This document shows positions 1-11,544 of a stretch of DNA of 64,000 nucleotides, piece by piece. Below the pieces are notes generated by a model that ran no database searches, was not told the DNA's origin, and was given only the letters and a program-made list of their open reading frames with translations. The DNA is from Takakia lepidozioides (lineage: Eukaryota; Streptophyta; Takakiopsida; Takakiales; Takakiaceae): assembly GCA_030704615.1 (NCBI GenBank), contig CM060734.1:27542042-27606041 (forward strand). The letters run 5' to 3'. Both the position numbers and the translations under genes were made by a program. Each line of letters starts with the position of its first letter. The stretch's first letter is position 1.

Positions 1-1861
1 CTGCTGTTGCTCCTACCCAGTCACCGGTCGTCCGGGTTCCCAAGTCAGTTCGGAGTGGGACTGGCTCTGCCAAGAAGTTGGCATTTGAGGGCGAGCCTAC
101 ACGGCGGTATTCGGCGGTGACGTTTACGCACAGGCCAAAGCTAGAACCTCCAACCATCATCCAATGCGTCAATGAGAGCTTCCTTGACGCTCTCGCTGCC
201 AGGGCGAAGAAGGTGGCACACAACAGTCTCTGGCGGAGCAGAAGGGGAAAGCCAAGAAGAGGGCTGCCGGTACAGAGCCTAAAGACACCCCTGGTTTTGA
301 AGCCATGATGGAATTCTTCACGGCTGTGAGCACGAATTGCAAGAGCACTCGGGGGGGGGTTGAGGTGGAGAGAGCTTGCGACATGATTCTCCTCGACATT
401 CCAGATGGGGAGCTGCTGGAGGGCCTGGATGGTGTGCCCACCTGGAACAGGTTTACTGAGGACTACTGGAAAGCCGGGTTTGGGCTGGCGGGGATGCTTC
501 TGGATGACGGTGGATGTGTGGTTGTCCTTGCCACGAGAGGGAAGACCACAGAGAATGCGGTGGCAAGGTGGACACCGAAAAGTGTCACCCCGGTCCTCCT
601 CAGAAAATGGTTCTGCATCAGTACGCAGGGGTTGCGAACAGAGGGCCAAAGTGTAAGTTATCAATCTATTGCATTCACTTCATATTGTGGTGTATGTTAA
701 GTAGACCCTGGAATTGATCCCTTCTTTGTTGGATGTGCAGACATTGGTGTTTGAGGCATATTGCTTTGTGAAGAGAGGGTCATACGTTCAAATTCCGCAC
801 GACGGTCGTCTTGTTGATGCGCTGTGGACCCTGTAACTACGATGTCCTCTACACTATGTGCCCCACTCTAGTATGCCGAAGGACACAAAGACAGGCAACG
901 TGGCGGTACAAGCCGGACCCGGAGCCCTGCTTTCATCCAAACCCTCATGGAGACGTGCTCGGATGTCCGGGCGGATTTCTGGACTTCACATGCGGCACGG
1001 GTAGCCTTCACGTGCTCAGTTTGTCCCCGGCCCCATTGCAATTGCATGCCGCAAGCTATTAACCGCCCGCTTTGTTCCTCAGGTGCTTCATGTGGGCAGG
1101 GATGTTGTCCGACAGGCATGTGTTCGCCTTCGAGCCAGATACTGCCCTCCACAACTCGGACTTGCAGCGGCTGAACTCTGCCGAAAGAGGAAGAGGCATC
1201 ATCGAGGATGAGGAAAAATCCGAGAAGGAGCAGGGGGAGGAAGTTGGGATCGAGGCCGAGGAGCCCCCGGTTTTACGAGTGAGTGGTGCATTGTAAGTTG
1301 CCTCCAGATTTTGTGAGGCACCTCCCTCCCTCTCTTATTTCATTGAAAACCCTTTCTGGTTGTGCTGTATTGACATTCTTGAAGTGGATTTGTTCTTACT
1401 GTAGGATGCCAAGTACTGCCGGAGGGACGTCTACACCGGAGTTCATGGGCAGGAGGACGTGCCTTTTTTGCCAGGGGGGATTTCATGCCTAGTCCAGAAA
1501 GGGAGTACATCCTTCCTACTTATGCTGCCCGGCTTGCTTCGTGTCGCCATTAGGAGTGTGTTCCGAACGTAGTCGTGTACAGCAGATTTTAGACGAGGCA
1601 AGCCTCAAGAAAATGAAGATGAGGGAGGAGGCAGCACTATTAGAGCCCGTCGGCCTCGTAGATTTGTGTTGGATTCTGCTGAGGAAAGTGGGGAGAAGAC
1701 GCAGAAGATTCCCAGGAGGTGAGGTGGACAGTCCCCAAGGAGAGGACGGGATTTTTGAGAGGCATAGTGGAACTGATGCATCACAGAGCTCGGAGGATGA
1801 GGGGGATGAGGGGGATGAGGAAGAAGGTGGGGCAAGTTCCTCGGAGGGTGTAGGAGAGTAG
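1..1861 (+). pseudogene. beta-class DNA methyltransferase-like gene, decayed, 5' end outside window
   Basis: The best-preserved stretch (about 244-652) has a DMILLDIPDG motif in the place of the DPPY catalytic motif. It is followed by an aromatic-rich helix and a GGCVVVLAT strand. Downstream, FLDFTCGTGS (about 976-1005) looks like the AdoMet-binding FxGxG loop, and VFAFEPD (about 1110-1130) looks like the acidic strand after it. The order IV then I is that of beta-class amino-methyltransferases. Introns with GT/AG ends fit at 653-740, 1012-1082 and 1279-1404, and the first two keep the frame. The C-terminus (about 1600-1860) is very acidic. Frameshifts near 215, around 820, near 1110 and after 1500 break the gene. 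It lies inside a transposon end, so it is probably cargo. The family call is inference from motif order; substrate is unknown. Confidence 0.5.
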
Positions 1862-1922
1862 TGCCCATTCCGGCTATGACAGTTAGAACACACTTGTATA
1901 GACAGGCTTGCCAAAAATTTGC

Positions 1923-1928
1923 AATAAA
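1923..1928 (+). other. candidate polyadenylation signal AATAAA
   Basis: AATAAA lies about 60 bases after the stop codon of the methyltransferase-like gene and before the terminal repeat of its transposon. The position fits a transcript end. Confidence 0.4.
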
Positions 1929-2081
1929 ATGTTGCATTTCAAGTCCCCTGGTGCCACATTCCAACTTCACATGACCCTATTTCCGTGCCTCCTAACCCTA
2001 TTTCCGTGGACTCACAATGGTCTGCTCGTGTTTTTTTTTTTTTCCGCTCATCTCATGCCGCTCATGAAATAGCAGCCCCCC

Positions 2082-3292
2082 ATTGAAGTTGTGAGTATGG
2101 TCTCGGCGTCGTTCCATGCTTTGTCAGGGGACTGCGCGAGGTTTGCTCCGAGGGGTGCTCGTGCTTGCAGAAGGGTGCTCGTTCACAAAGGTTTGCTGAT
2201 CCTAAGCAGTAAACCGTGAGGACACGACTTTTTGAGATGGGGAGGGATAATGTTAGAGGGCTGTTTGGGACTTAGACAGTTTTACGGGTTCTGTGGGGTA
2301 CCCTTAATTTTGCGCAGACTTACGGATGGTAGACTCAGACCAACACAGGCCTTAGGGTTGGCAAAAAGGCTCACACAGTCAGTCACAGGCTTGCAACACC
2401 TATCAACAGCCCGACACAGTCTATCACAGTCTATCACAGCCTATCATAGCCTAACACAATCAGACATAGCTTGACACAGCCTGCCACAGTCCGACACAAT
2501 CTATCACAGTCCAATCACAAGCCTATCACAGCCTTCACAAACAATCCCACAGCACCACCTTCACACAACCAACACAGCTGACACAATCACAGCCCGGCTT
2601 GGCACAACCCGTCACAGCGTTCACAGGGGACGGTTATCATTGGCAGGGAACGATTATGTGGGAACGACATCTGCAGAGGGAACGTGTGTTCTGTCTTGGA
2701 TGACAGTTAGTTAGTTAGGCAGTTAGAACAGCTTGTAGGTAGAATAGGCAGAGTAACGACATGGAGGGGGTCACTTATGATAGCACTTCTTGGACGTCAC
2801 GGGGGGAGATCACGGCTTGGACATGTTTATGGCATCATAGCGGAGAGCACAATCTGGGAGCACAGGGATGGAGTTTACACAGAGGAGGAGATACGACGAG
2901 ATGATGCTTGATACATGCAAGCTGTAGAGATGCACTGTAGAGCAGATTAGAGACACCATGGCTTCGGCCTGATACATGATAGATATTAATATGATTCCTA
3001 TTTCATATTCACACCGTGTAGAGAGATATGAGTGAAGCTGCGGAATGACTGCTTGAGTAGATGGAACATGGTAGATTGCAGAAGCAATCTGATACTTAAT
3101 CATAGACAGTAAGGTAACTTGCTAACATGAATGCGAGAAGGAATACAAATAGGAAGCACCCCCATGATACACTAGTTGTAGGTCATGACTGATTGTTCTG
3201 AGCGGGCTGAGTACTTAGAGATTTCCAACTCTTCTATCTTGGAGTTTCCACCTCGGATAGCTAAGGGATGGGTGAGTAAAAGCCGCTCGACA
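2082..3292 (+). mobile_element. 3' end of a Ty3/gypsy element (copy 3), interrupted on its 5' side
   Basis: From about 2160 the sequence matches the last bases of the accessory frame of the intact copy (compare about 51935-51975), including the shared stretch AGTAAACCGTGAGGACACG. A purine-rich tract (2232-2250) and an LTR (2251-3292) follow. The 5' part of the element is missing from the window because the transposon at 1-2081 abuts it. No convincing target duplication is visible at the right end. Confidence 0.75.
2251..3292 (+). repeat. Ty3/gypsy LTR (copy 3), 1042 bp
   Basis: It starts TGTTAGAGG and ends CGCTCGACA, the same TG...CA ends as both LTRs of the copy at 39608-53006. It holds a CACAG-type minisatellite (about 2380-2620), as those LTRs do. 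It is clearly more diverged from them than they are from each other, so this is an older copy. Confidence 0.8.
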
Positions 3293-3299
3293 TTTGCTT

Positions 3300-3610
3300 T
3301 TAACCATTGCGAGTGTGTTCGACATACCTTATCAGAGGTACTTGTCGAGTATCATGTCAATCAAAATTGATTGAAAGGGTGAACTCATCCTTCGGTGTTC
3401 AAATGAGTTTCGATTGCTTTCAATCTTTGTGAGTGTGTTCGACATACCTTGTCAGAGGTACCTATTGAATATCAGGTCAATCAAAATTGATTTAAAGGGT
3501 GAACCCCATCACTTTTTTGCTGTGCAAATGATCGCGAGTGTGTTGGACATACCTTGTCACACGTTCCTCTCAAGTATCAGGTCAATCAAAATTGATTCAA
3601 AGGGACAATA
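3300..3610. repeat. three-copy tandem repeat, about 110-120 bp unit
   Basis: A core with GAGTGTGTT, GACATACCTT and TCAATCAAAATTGATT recurs at about 3309-3376, 3430-3497 and 3537-3605. Each core ends in a short palindrome (AATCAAAATTGATT). The repeat directly follows the gypsy LTR. I see no coding sequence. Confidence 0.8.
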
Positions 3611-3689
3611 TGTGAATTCTATAAAATATATTGTGATATCTGATGATGGTGTAGACGGGGTGGCAGAGTCAGCGGGTAGGCCCTGGACT

Positions 3690-4720
3690 AGAGAATGTCC
3701 AGGCATAGTCTAGTGGGGCATGTGCAAGATACGTGAGGTTGATAGATACATGGAACGAGCCAAGTAGGTAAAGTGTGGTCGGGGGGCCGGCCCTGGTAGG
3801 TGCCAGCGTTGACGAGTGTAAACCATCTGGTTGTATGACGTTGTAAGAGGAGCTTGTGGATGTGCCATACGGCGTGGTTATGACGAGTGATTCGCAACCC
3901 GTGGATGACAAGGTGCGGACATTCGCTGAGAATATGAGGCCAGGTGTCACGTTTAGCATGGAGGTGGGAGTAGAGTGGGCAGTGCGGGGATGGATATAGG
4001 GTTGGCCAGAAGGTATGTTTGCGTTGGTGGCCCATGTATTGAGCATATCTAAATTTGAGTGTTTGCCGTATTTGAGCATCTGAGGCGGCTTTAGAGTTCC
4101 AGAAGTGGTTTGATAATTTATGGTGCAAGACATTGGAAAGGGTCCATTTTTGGATATAAAGTTTGGTGTGACTGAGAGAGGTTGAAGCTTGTTTGTTGGC
4201 TTCTTTAGTGAGGGTTTTAAGGGGGTTTCGGATTGGGCGGGTGTTGGAGGGTCAGGTACCGGGTAGATTATCCAGAAGGGATGTGCATGGGTGATGTGAA
4301 TGGGGTCGGCTGGTGGTTCAACTGAGGGTTTAGAGGCTCCTAGCTGTGCTAGGAGGTTTGCCTCTTCATTGCCAGTAATACTAGTGTGCGAACGAACTTT
4401 GAGAAAGTGGATGGGTTTATCGATGGTAATTGCTAAGTTGGCAATAGCAGAGATAAGGTTGCGGTCGGGGTGGTGGAGGTGGGAGGAGGGGTAGGTCAGG
4501 TGGTTTCTAAGTAAAAAGAGTGAATTGAGGCTGTCTGTAAAAATGTAGTATGGTAGGGGGAATAGGGTGAGTTGTGACAGGGATTCAAAGATGGCCATTA
4601 GCTCGGCCCGGAGAATGGTGGCGGGTCCAGGGAGCCTATCGGCCGTCCCTTTGTTGGTGGCGGCATGAAAGACGCCATATCAAGCGAGGGAGCCAGACTG
4701 GGAGCCATCCGTGTACAATG
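3690..4720 (-). pseudogene. LINE RNase H domain and Cys/His C-terminal tail
   Basis: Read on the minus strand, YTDGSQSGS (first catalytic Asp) at about 4690-4715 is followed by an in-frame TGA, then AELMAIFESL (catalytic Glu), FTDSLNS (second Asp) and VRSHTSITGNEEAN (the His-Asn stretch). This is the full RNase H1 catalytic series apart from the stop. After a frameshift near 4140 the tail has CPLY, a WPHILSECPHL block and ITRHNHA, which match the Cys/His and RHN motifs found at the C-termini of such LINEs. The enzyme would have degraded the RNA of the RNA-DNA hybrid. Confidence 0.75.
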
Positions 4721-7099
4721 TGAGTGGAGTGGGGGGTATTTGGGGGAGGTGGGCCCAGCGGGGGGTCGTGAGGGGTTACATGAGGGGGGTTGTGGGGTCG
4801 GGGTGGGATTTTGTCCCAGATTGTGTGAGTTTTTTGTTTAGACGGTGGTCGGGTGGGAGGACAGTGGCTCGCTTGGGGTGTGTAAGTGGTGAATAGCATG
4901 TCATGGGTATCAGATAGAAGATGTTTAAGTTGTGTAGGGAAGTCGGGGGGTATAAGGGTGTGGGGGTTATTATGGACAAGCAGAATTAATGTCAGAGTAG
5001 GCTCTTTGTGTCGCAAGTATTTAGGGAAGGGTAGGTTTCGCGTGTAGCGAAGTTGGTTTGGTTCAATGGCGGCTAATGTTGTTACCCCATGGGGGAGTTG
5101 GAGTAAGGGGTGATGTTGAGCATGTGACTTTTGTTCCGTGAGAATTATGATAGTGGCAGAGGAGGGGGAGGAACGGGCCGCAGGCGAGCCCATTGGAGGG
5201 CTTCATGTGTGAGGTGTCCAAGTGGCGGGTGGGCAAGGCCATAACCTGACCATGTGTGTTGAGTCGCGGTGCCTTTAGCCCTGAATACACAGTCTTTAGG
5301 GTATGGGCTGTCATAGGAAGAGAGTTCAAGAGGACATGTGAGTGGACTTGAGTAGTAGGTGTGAGTGACTTGAAAAGAGGTGATAAGAAATTTGAGGATA
5401 TTCGCCGGGACGGTGCTATGGGCATAGGCTTGAGCTAATTTGTCAGGGGTACGAGGTTTTTTAGTGGGGGTATTGCGTAAGTATCTGGCGACTAGCCAGC
5501 ATACTTCAGTGGCGAAGTCTTGCCTAGGGGGTTGAAGCTGGTTAGTGTAGATGGCGGAGGCAGTATATCGCTCCCAGAGCCATGCGATCCTTGTGTGAGA
5601 GATTGTTCCTACAAATTGTCCATGGAGTGTGTATATGTTAGTTACGGAATGGCTTGGGCAGAGGACAGGGTGGATTTGGTCAATGTCTTTGTCAGGGTTA
5701 CATTCGGAGATTGTTATCCATATTTTTGGGGCAGCAAGTGGGGTGTGGATGTATCTGTCATCCCTTGATTGGGTTTGGGAGACATGTTGTTGGTGGAGGT
5801 GGGTTAGGTATTTAGTGTTAGTCGATTTGTGGAAATTAGTCAGGAGGGTGAGGTTGTGAACGGGGTCGCAATCTTCATGGTTGCCAAAGAGGTCATCTTC
5901 TATTTGCCATGTGTTATCTTCAATGGGATAGTCGGCCCATTTACAAAGATAGTATGTATCGACATATGTGGCGCAAAAGGCGTCTAGTGAAGTTTGGGTT
6001 TTGATGCCATGGATAGCCTCAATAACAAAGGCTTCTGGGTGTTCTGGGTTTGTTGGGTAGGAGTTAAGTGTTGGGGCGGTATGATTTGGGGAGCTAGGGG
6101 GGGTAGATTGGGATGGAGTAAGAATGGGGAGTGGGGAGGTGGTGGTGGGGGGGGTCCCGTGTGGGATGTTCCATGCATTTATGGAGTTTTTTAGCTGCTG
6201 GAGTATTGAGGTGACTGGAGCTATTCTGAATTCTGGGAGGAGGTCTTGCTGGTTGTGTGGGAAGAGTAGACAGGGAAAGTCACAATCCGGGGTACATGAG
6301 ACCGTTGGGTGGCAAAATAGAGAACAGAGGTGTGTAGATATCTACATGTTTGGATGGTGGATTGAGAATGTCTTATGGTGAATTGTGTGGGTGTTAAGAG
6401 CCGTGTCCCCGTGGCAGTGGTAAGTTGGATAAGGCTAGAGATACTACGTTGTTTGAAGTACACCAAAATGAGTTTTTTCTATCGTGGGGGGGAGTGTTCA
6501 AATTGTGTGTGGGAGGGGTTTTGAAGCCATGCACGTTCAAGTTGGGAGATGGTGTTGGGATAGCTTGGTAGGTCGGTTTGTATACTGATCTTCAGTTGTC
6601 TTAGGATAAATGGTGTGCGGGCGGTTGGGGAGTGAAGGCATGATTGGGGACAGAGGGTGGGAAGGGAATAAAGCCCATTGTATTTACCCGCTAGGTGTTT
6701 GAGGAGGCCTCTGAAAATGAGTCCTAAGCGACCAGGGTCGTTTAGGGCTTCTTGTAATTGTGAGCCAAGGGTGCGGGCGTATGAGATGATGAGGGACTAG
6801 AGCCATGCCATAGCTATTATGTGGGAGTTGGGTAAGAGCGTTCGGGGTGCTAGAGGGTAGGCCACATATACGTTTGGTGAGTTGAACAACATTTTTTTCA
6901 ATTTGTTTGATGTCTGGTAAAGAGAAGGGGACGGCATGAAAGGCGTATTGTACTTGGGTTTTGAGGACTGTTTTGATGATGGCAAGCTTGGGGCAGATGG
7001 CAACCGGAGCTTTGAGGAGGGCTAGGCTTTTGTTGGTTAGTTTAGAGAGTATTGTGGATTTCTATATTCTCCATGTGAGTGAGGGGACCAGTTGAATGC

Positions 7100-8274
7100 A
7101 AGATAGGTGTAGGGCTCATCTGGGCCTAAGAAGGGGAAGGGTTTTTGTTGGTAATGTATGTGGAGTTTGCAGTGGGAGGCTATGGTGGATTTTGTGAGTT
7201 TGCTGCAATGTGTGGCGGCAGTGACTGCACATTGTGGAGGCTGAGCTCCTCCAGCCAGACCATTGGTTGAAGCGGGCAAGTTTGTCCACCTGTCGGTTAA
7301 GATGTTGAGGTTTGTGTGCAAGTATGGCAAGGTCGTCAGCATAAGTTGATGTAGTGATTTCATTAGGGGAGGTTTTGTACTGGTAACCAAGGTTTCCACG
7401 GGCGAGCCATCTGAGCAAGGGTTCAAGGAATATGATGAAGAGATAAGGGCTCAGAGTGTCACCTTGAATGGTTCGACGAAGCTGGATGGGAATAGGAGGC
7501 ATGGAACCATAGTAAGAACTAGCGTATTCTGTGGTGCTGTTGGTGTAGATGTTACCAATGAGTTGGATAACATCTGTAGGGTATCCTAAATCTGTCATGA
7601 CGGCGAGCAGGCGGGGGTGGTCTAGGGATCCGAAGGCATTTTTGAAGTCAATGTAGAGAAGATAAATGTCTTGTTTGGTGCGTTTTGCATCTTCCAGAGC
7701 TGACATGACATATTGTATCTATTTGGTGGTACTCCGCGTAGCACGAAAACCTTCTTGTGGGTCGCTGAGGATCCGGTGTTGTTCCCCATAGGTAGACAGC
7801 ATTGTTGTCAGGGTGGGGTGAATTGTTTGTATATAGTGTTAGCTAGTGCGATAGGCCTGTAGTTACCAAGGTCCGTGGGGTCACATTTTTTGAATAGTAG
7901 TATGGTCTGCTATGCTTCCAAGAGTGTGGTCTACAGTGGAGCTGGTAGCAGAGTTGGAAAAATTTAAAGATGAGGTCATGAAATCTAGGTTCGAGTGCTT
8001 GGAGGATGGCATTGGGTATGAGGTCTGGGCCTGGCGCCTTGGCCTTGGATAGGTTTTTGGGGCATGAGTCGTATAGGTCTCTTGTGAAGAGATTCAATAT
8101 ACGGTTTGTAGGGGGGCTGCATTTTTCTAGGGAGAGGCCGTCAAGGTCGTGCCACGGGTAGTGCTTGACTTTGCATAAACAAGTGGATGCGTGTTGGCTT
8201 GGATGCAGGCAATTAGAGACTGTGGGTGTGTATGAAGTCGATGCCTGCGACCATATTTCTATCCCGAATGTCAT
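7100..8274 (-). pseudogene. LINE reverse transcriptase domain
   Basis: At about 7950-8060 the minus strand encodes KAPGPDLIPNAIL, the conserved N-terminal RT block. At about 7615-7655 lies YIDFKNAFGSLDH (motif A with catalytic Asp). IQGDTLSPYLFIIFLEPL (motif B) lies at about 7400-7475 and YADDLAIL (motif C, the catalytic YADD) at about 7320-7345. The order and spacing are those of LINE RTs. A frameshift lies between the block near 7950 and motif A, and another after motif C, so it is not functional. Confidence 0.85.
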
Positions 8275-8779
8275 CAGGTTTGGTTAATAGGTGGCCTAGT
8301 CCGTGTCTGAGACAGTCGATGGGGGGGGGGGGGGTAATTGCAGGATTGAAGATAGCTTTGTGGGCTCGTTTAGGGTGCTCATGTAATATTTTGCCAAAGG
8401 AGGCAACAATTTTTTTGTGATTGGCTGTAGCTTTTTCTTTTGTGATAAGGTATGCCGCTTTTTTTGCATTACGACCGATTTTGGATAGGGAGGCAAGCCA
8501 TTGGGGAAGGGAGGGGGCTGGGTGGAGGTAGGAGCGGTGGGCATACTTGTAATGTATTTAAACAGGTTATGCGGGGATCGGTTCTCCAGTTGTTATATGT
8601 CGGGGGTGGGGAGAGGGGTATGACGGCAAGGGCCCGTCAGATGGTGTGGTAGATATTGAGGTGGGAGGACCATGCCCGTTTTTGGGTCCTAGTGAGATAT
8701 CCGCCGTTTTGCTTTGAGCAGGCGGTTTGTGGGAGGTCTCGAGGAGCTGAGCATGTGGCTAAGACACTTTTGGTCATGT

Positions 8780-9112
8780 CTAGCATCATAGATGAGAGGA
8801 TAATCTTGGCCTCGGTCCATGCGGCCTCGGGAGATAAGAGTGTATTAGTGTCTGAGAGGGTAGAGGAGATTTTATGTATGAAGGTAGAGGAGGCGGTGTG
8901 GAAGTGTTCTTGGAAGGCCTTGAGATTGTTTTGTGGGATGGGTGATAGAATTCTGGGTTGAGGGGGTGGGGGGTGTATATCCGGGAGAGGTCAGAAGGGG
9001 ATAAGAGATGGGGGAATAGAGATAGAGATCGGGTAATGATCAGAATTGCATAGACTATTGATATGGACGTGGCTGTCAGAGTCGAGACACATTTCCTGCA
9101 CAAGCACATGTT
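8780..9112 (-). pseudogene. LINE endonuclease C-terminal remnant
   Basis: Just inside the 5' end, the minus strand encodes NSLCNSDHYPISISIP at about 9020-9070. The SDH triplet is the catalytic His motif that closes AP-type LINE endonuclease domains. The rest of the endonuclease is missing, which places the truncation point inside this domain. Confidence 0.55.
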
Positions 9113-9127
9113 GAGGTTACAAGCAAG

Positions 9128-11280
9128 TTACAAATATGGCCAAGAATAATATTCAACGGGACGCGAATTCGTGCAACTCACCTCCCGCATATAGTCGCCG
9201 AACTGGAGGAAACGATAATGCCACCATGCTAGCCAACTGACCATTGCTCCCTCGTCTGATTTCCTTACAGCACCTGACGATGTCCACCAAGCCCGTATAC
9301 ATGCAAACTGTGTCTCTGCATCATCCAAGGTGGGAGTGGGCTTCCACGCAAGGCACATGGAACGGTGCTCCTCTCTGAAATCTGGCACCACGAGCCTGGT
9401 TGTGTACTGCGAAAGGCTCTACAGAAAATGGAACCCACAAGATCATCCTTGCCTTCCATGGGAACATTGGGGTCTTGCCCGTACACCCTTCGGATGGCAG
9501 CCCAATTTGCTTGTGCGTTGTCCGCCATGAAACCACGGAAATTGGGAGGGGGCAATCCCGCCTTGGCCATCTATTCATTTATTCCCTGCCAAAGAAGCAT
9601 CTCCGATTGTGTGTCCTCTCCTTTCATCTCACAAATAGCAATTGTCATTAGCATCCTGCAGTGGGTGTCGTAGACATGTGCACCCATTGTCACCCACTGG
9701 TGATTTGTAATTCGCTTGATATGGTCGAACATGACCCAACTGTTTGACAAGTCCCCACTCGTCATCCTGTCGATCAGTTCGACGCCGCTGCCAGGTCCAC
9801 ACGTGGACATTTTGAATACGAAACAACGATCTGCCTCAGTCCCTTGTACTGGAAACCTACTTCCATGAATGTAGTCATATCCACATCGTCGCTTCACCTC
9901 CAGAATGGAGTGCATATCCGAGCCACGCCCAATTTTCTGTTTGCATGAGACAATGTGGTTTCGGACATTCGGTGAACATACGTGGGACACCGACTCCAGC
10001 AATGCCTCCATTTCCTTCTCATCGAGAGGAACTCTATCGGAGCCGTCTTCCGACATAATTCTGGCCAATGCCATCTTATGGGCGGCTTGGAGCTGTATCT
10101 GTTTGGGTTTGGCACCCTGTCTCAACTTAACCTCCTCCTGAACGAGCTGCTCTGCTTCGTGGGAAGCCTCCCGCGAGTTCCCCCTCGCCAATTTGTGACA
10201 ATGGGAACCAACGTGTATGCAAGCTCGGGTGAGGTCAGGGAAACGGTGCAACACACATAGAACTGCTTGGCATTACAAACAGACATGCAGTGTGGTGGTT
10301 TTTTGCAATGCGCACACTTAAATGTGGAGTTCGGAACCTTCTCCTGAGCTCGAAGTGGTTGATGAGCTGTGCCTGTCCAATCGGTCTCGTTCCTGTGACC
10401 TCTGGATTTAAAGTGGAAGCAAGTTGGGGAGAAACACCGCAACGCGCCCGCACAAACAACGTAGCGCACCCGCACATCATCGAGCATCTTCATGCTGGTG
10501 GTTTTGGTAACGCACCAAGGATGACCGTCATGTTTTCTATCCATATCTGTCAACATTCTGGACGCCCTCGAGTAGTCCCCCGAGGAGGGAACTCAAAGAA
10601 GATATTACCGTCAACGTCGGCGGGAAGGCATGTAACCGATTTAATTGCGAACTTGCTGTAGTCCAGCCCGGCCAGCTCCGACCGGTGTCCCTCCTGGTGA
10701 AGCCCTTGCAGAATTTCAAGAATAGATCGAACTGCGGTGCTCGTGCTGGGAATATGACCCCTCCTCCACTGACGTCCATTGAGGACTTGCCTGATCTCCA
10801 GGACGACCTCGGAACTTCCATGACCTCGTCTGAGTCGGACAGGTTGTGAACAACCCGGTTCTCGCTCGTTTTCATGGATGGGTTCGGCTCTGGATTTACT
10901 TCGTTGCGGACTTCTCTCTTTGAGGTAGTCACTCTCTGATTCGCGGATTGTTTCGTGGAAGGCGCCAGGATAGAAGGTGCATTTGGCGGGCAAAATGAAG
11001 TCCCCAAAGCCCTGTATATGACGTTGTCCGATGGTGGAACTCGCCATTCCCTGCCATCGCCGAAATCATCGTGGAGCACAACAATACTCTCGACAACAAG
11101 GCCGTTTGAGTCCTTCCTTTCCTCCTCCAAAAAAACCGACCTCGGTTTCAGGTGGTATCGAACGCACAGATATTTCTCCATCACCGGCAGATGTCCCCTC
11201 TGCACGAATGAAGCTCTATGCTCGTGAGGAGGGCAGTACACTGTAGCGCTCGGGTTTTCCGCCATGGGAGATGTGCACAC
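9128..11280 (-). pseudogene. MULE-like transposase-family gene, frameshifted
   Basis: The gene reads from about 11280 to 9180 on the minus strand in at least three frames. It contains ELAGLDYSKFAIKSVTCLP (about 10650), a possible zinc site FKCAHCKKPPHCMSVC (about 10310), FKMSTCGPGSGVELIDRM (about 9790), a strand with VYDTHCRMLMTIA (about 9660) and GFMADNAQANWAAIRRVYG (about 9500). The last two could supply two of the three acidic residues of a DDE transposase. AIRAWWTSSGA and SWLAWWHYRFLQFGDYM follow, ending at a good splice donor near 9180. I remember this architecture from uncharacterised families in non-seed plants. A TAG (9571-9573) and several frameshifts inactivate it. MULE assignment is tentative. 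Confidence 0.55.
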
Positions 11281-11544
11281 AAGACTGCCAGGATGGCGTG
11301 CGGGGAAGCTCCCTGGTAGAAGGGGGATGCAGCGATGGGAAGGAATGCGGTGCCGATTTGTCCGAGCGACGAAGCCTGATCCAAATCCAGGGAGCCAACT
11401 ATCTCAAAAATCCACAGTCAGAGTGTTAATGAACCTTGTCTCCGGAATGCGGCTCCTGGTCTTTGCGCAATAACTGCCAACGGTATGCAGTCAGAAAGTG
11501 GGGGGCCGTCCGGATGATGTCGGCTGAAGGGAGAAGCCGGCACC

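Larger units (their letters stand above)
1..2081 (+). mobile_element. right end of a GGG-terminal, CATGAGC-repeat DNA transposon
   Basis: The right terminus (about 2044-2081), read inward from the minus strand, begins GGGGG, then TGC, then CATGAGCGG and ATGAG. The same layout forms both ends of the 13385-22028 element, so the two belong to one family. The element carries the methyltransferase-like gene, which ends about 180 bases before the terminal motif. Directly outside (2082 on) is the 3' end of a gypsy element, so this transposon probably inserted into that gypsy copy. The left end is outside the window, so no target duplication can be checked. The GGG ends and the 9-bp duplication of the sister element suggest MULE-like. 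Confidence 0.5.
3660..9112 (-). mobile_element. LINE (non-LTR retrotransposon) with RNase H, 5'-truncated and decayed
   Basis: On the minus strand, in order, are an endonuclease remnant, reverse transcriptase, a degenerate linker, RNase H and a Cys/His C-terminal motif. This is the domain order of plant L1/I-type LINEs with RNase H. The 5' end stops inside the endonuclease, as expected for 5' truncation. Frameshifts and stops are frequent. The 3' boundary near 3660 is approximate, and I see no clear poly-A tail or target duplication. Sequence between about 5200 and 7100 is the poorly conserved region between RT and RNase H. Confidence 0.8.

Noticed and set aside
3292-3320. PBS after the LTR at 2251-3292, making it a 5' LTR
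   Set aside because: Only TTTG and a short CCAT match, and a polypurine tract lies upstream, so it is a 3' LTR.
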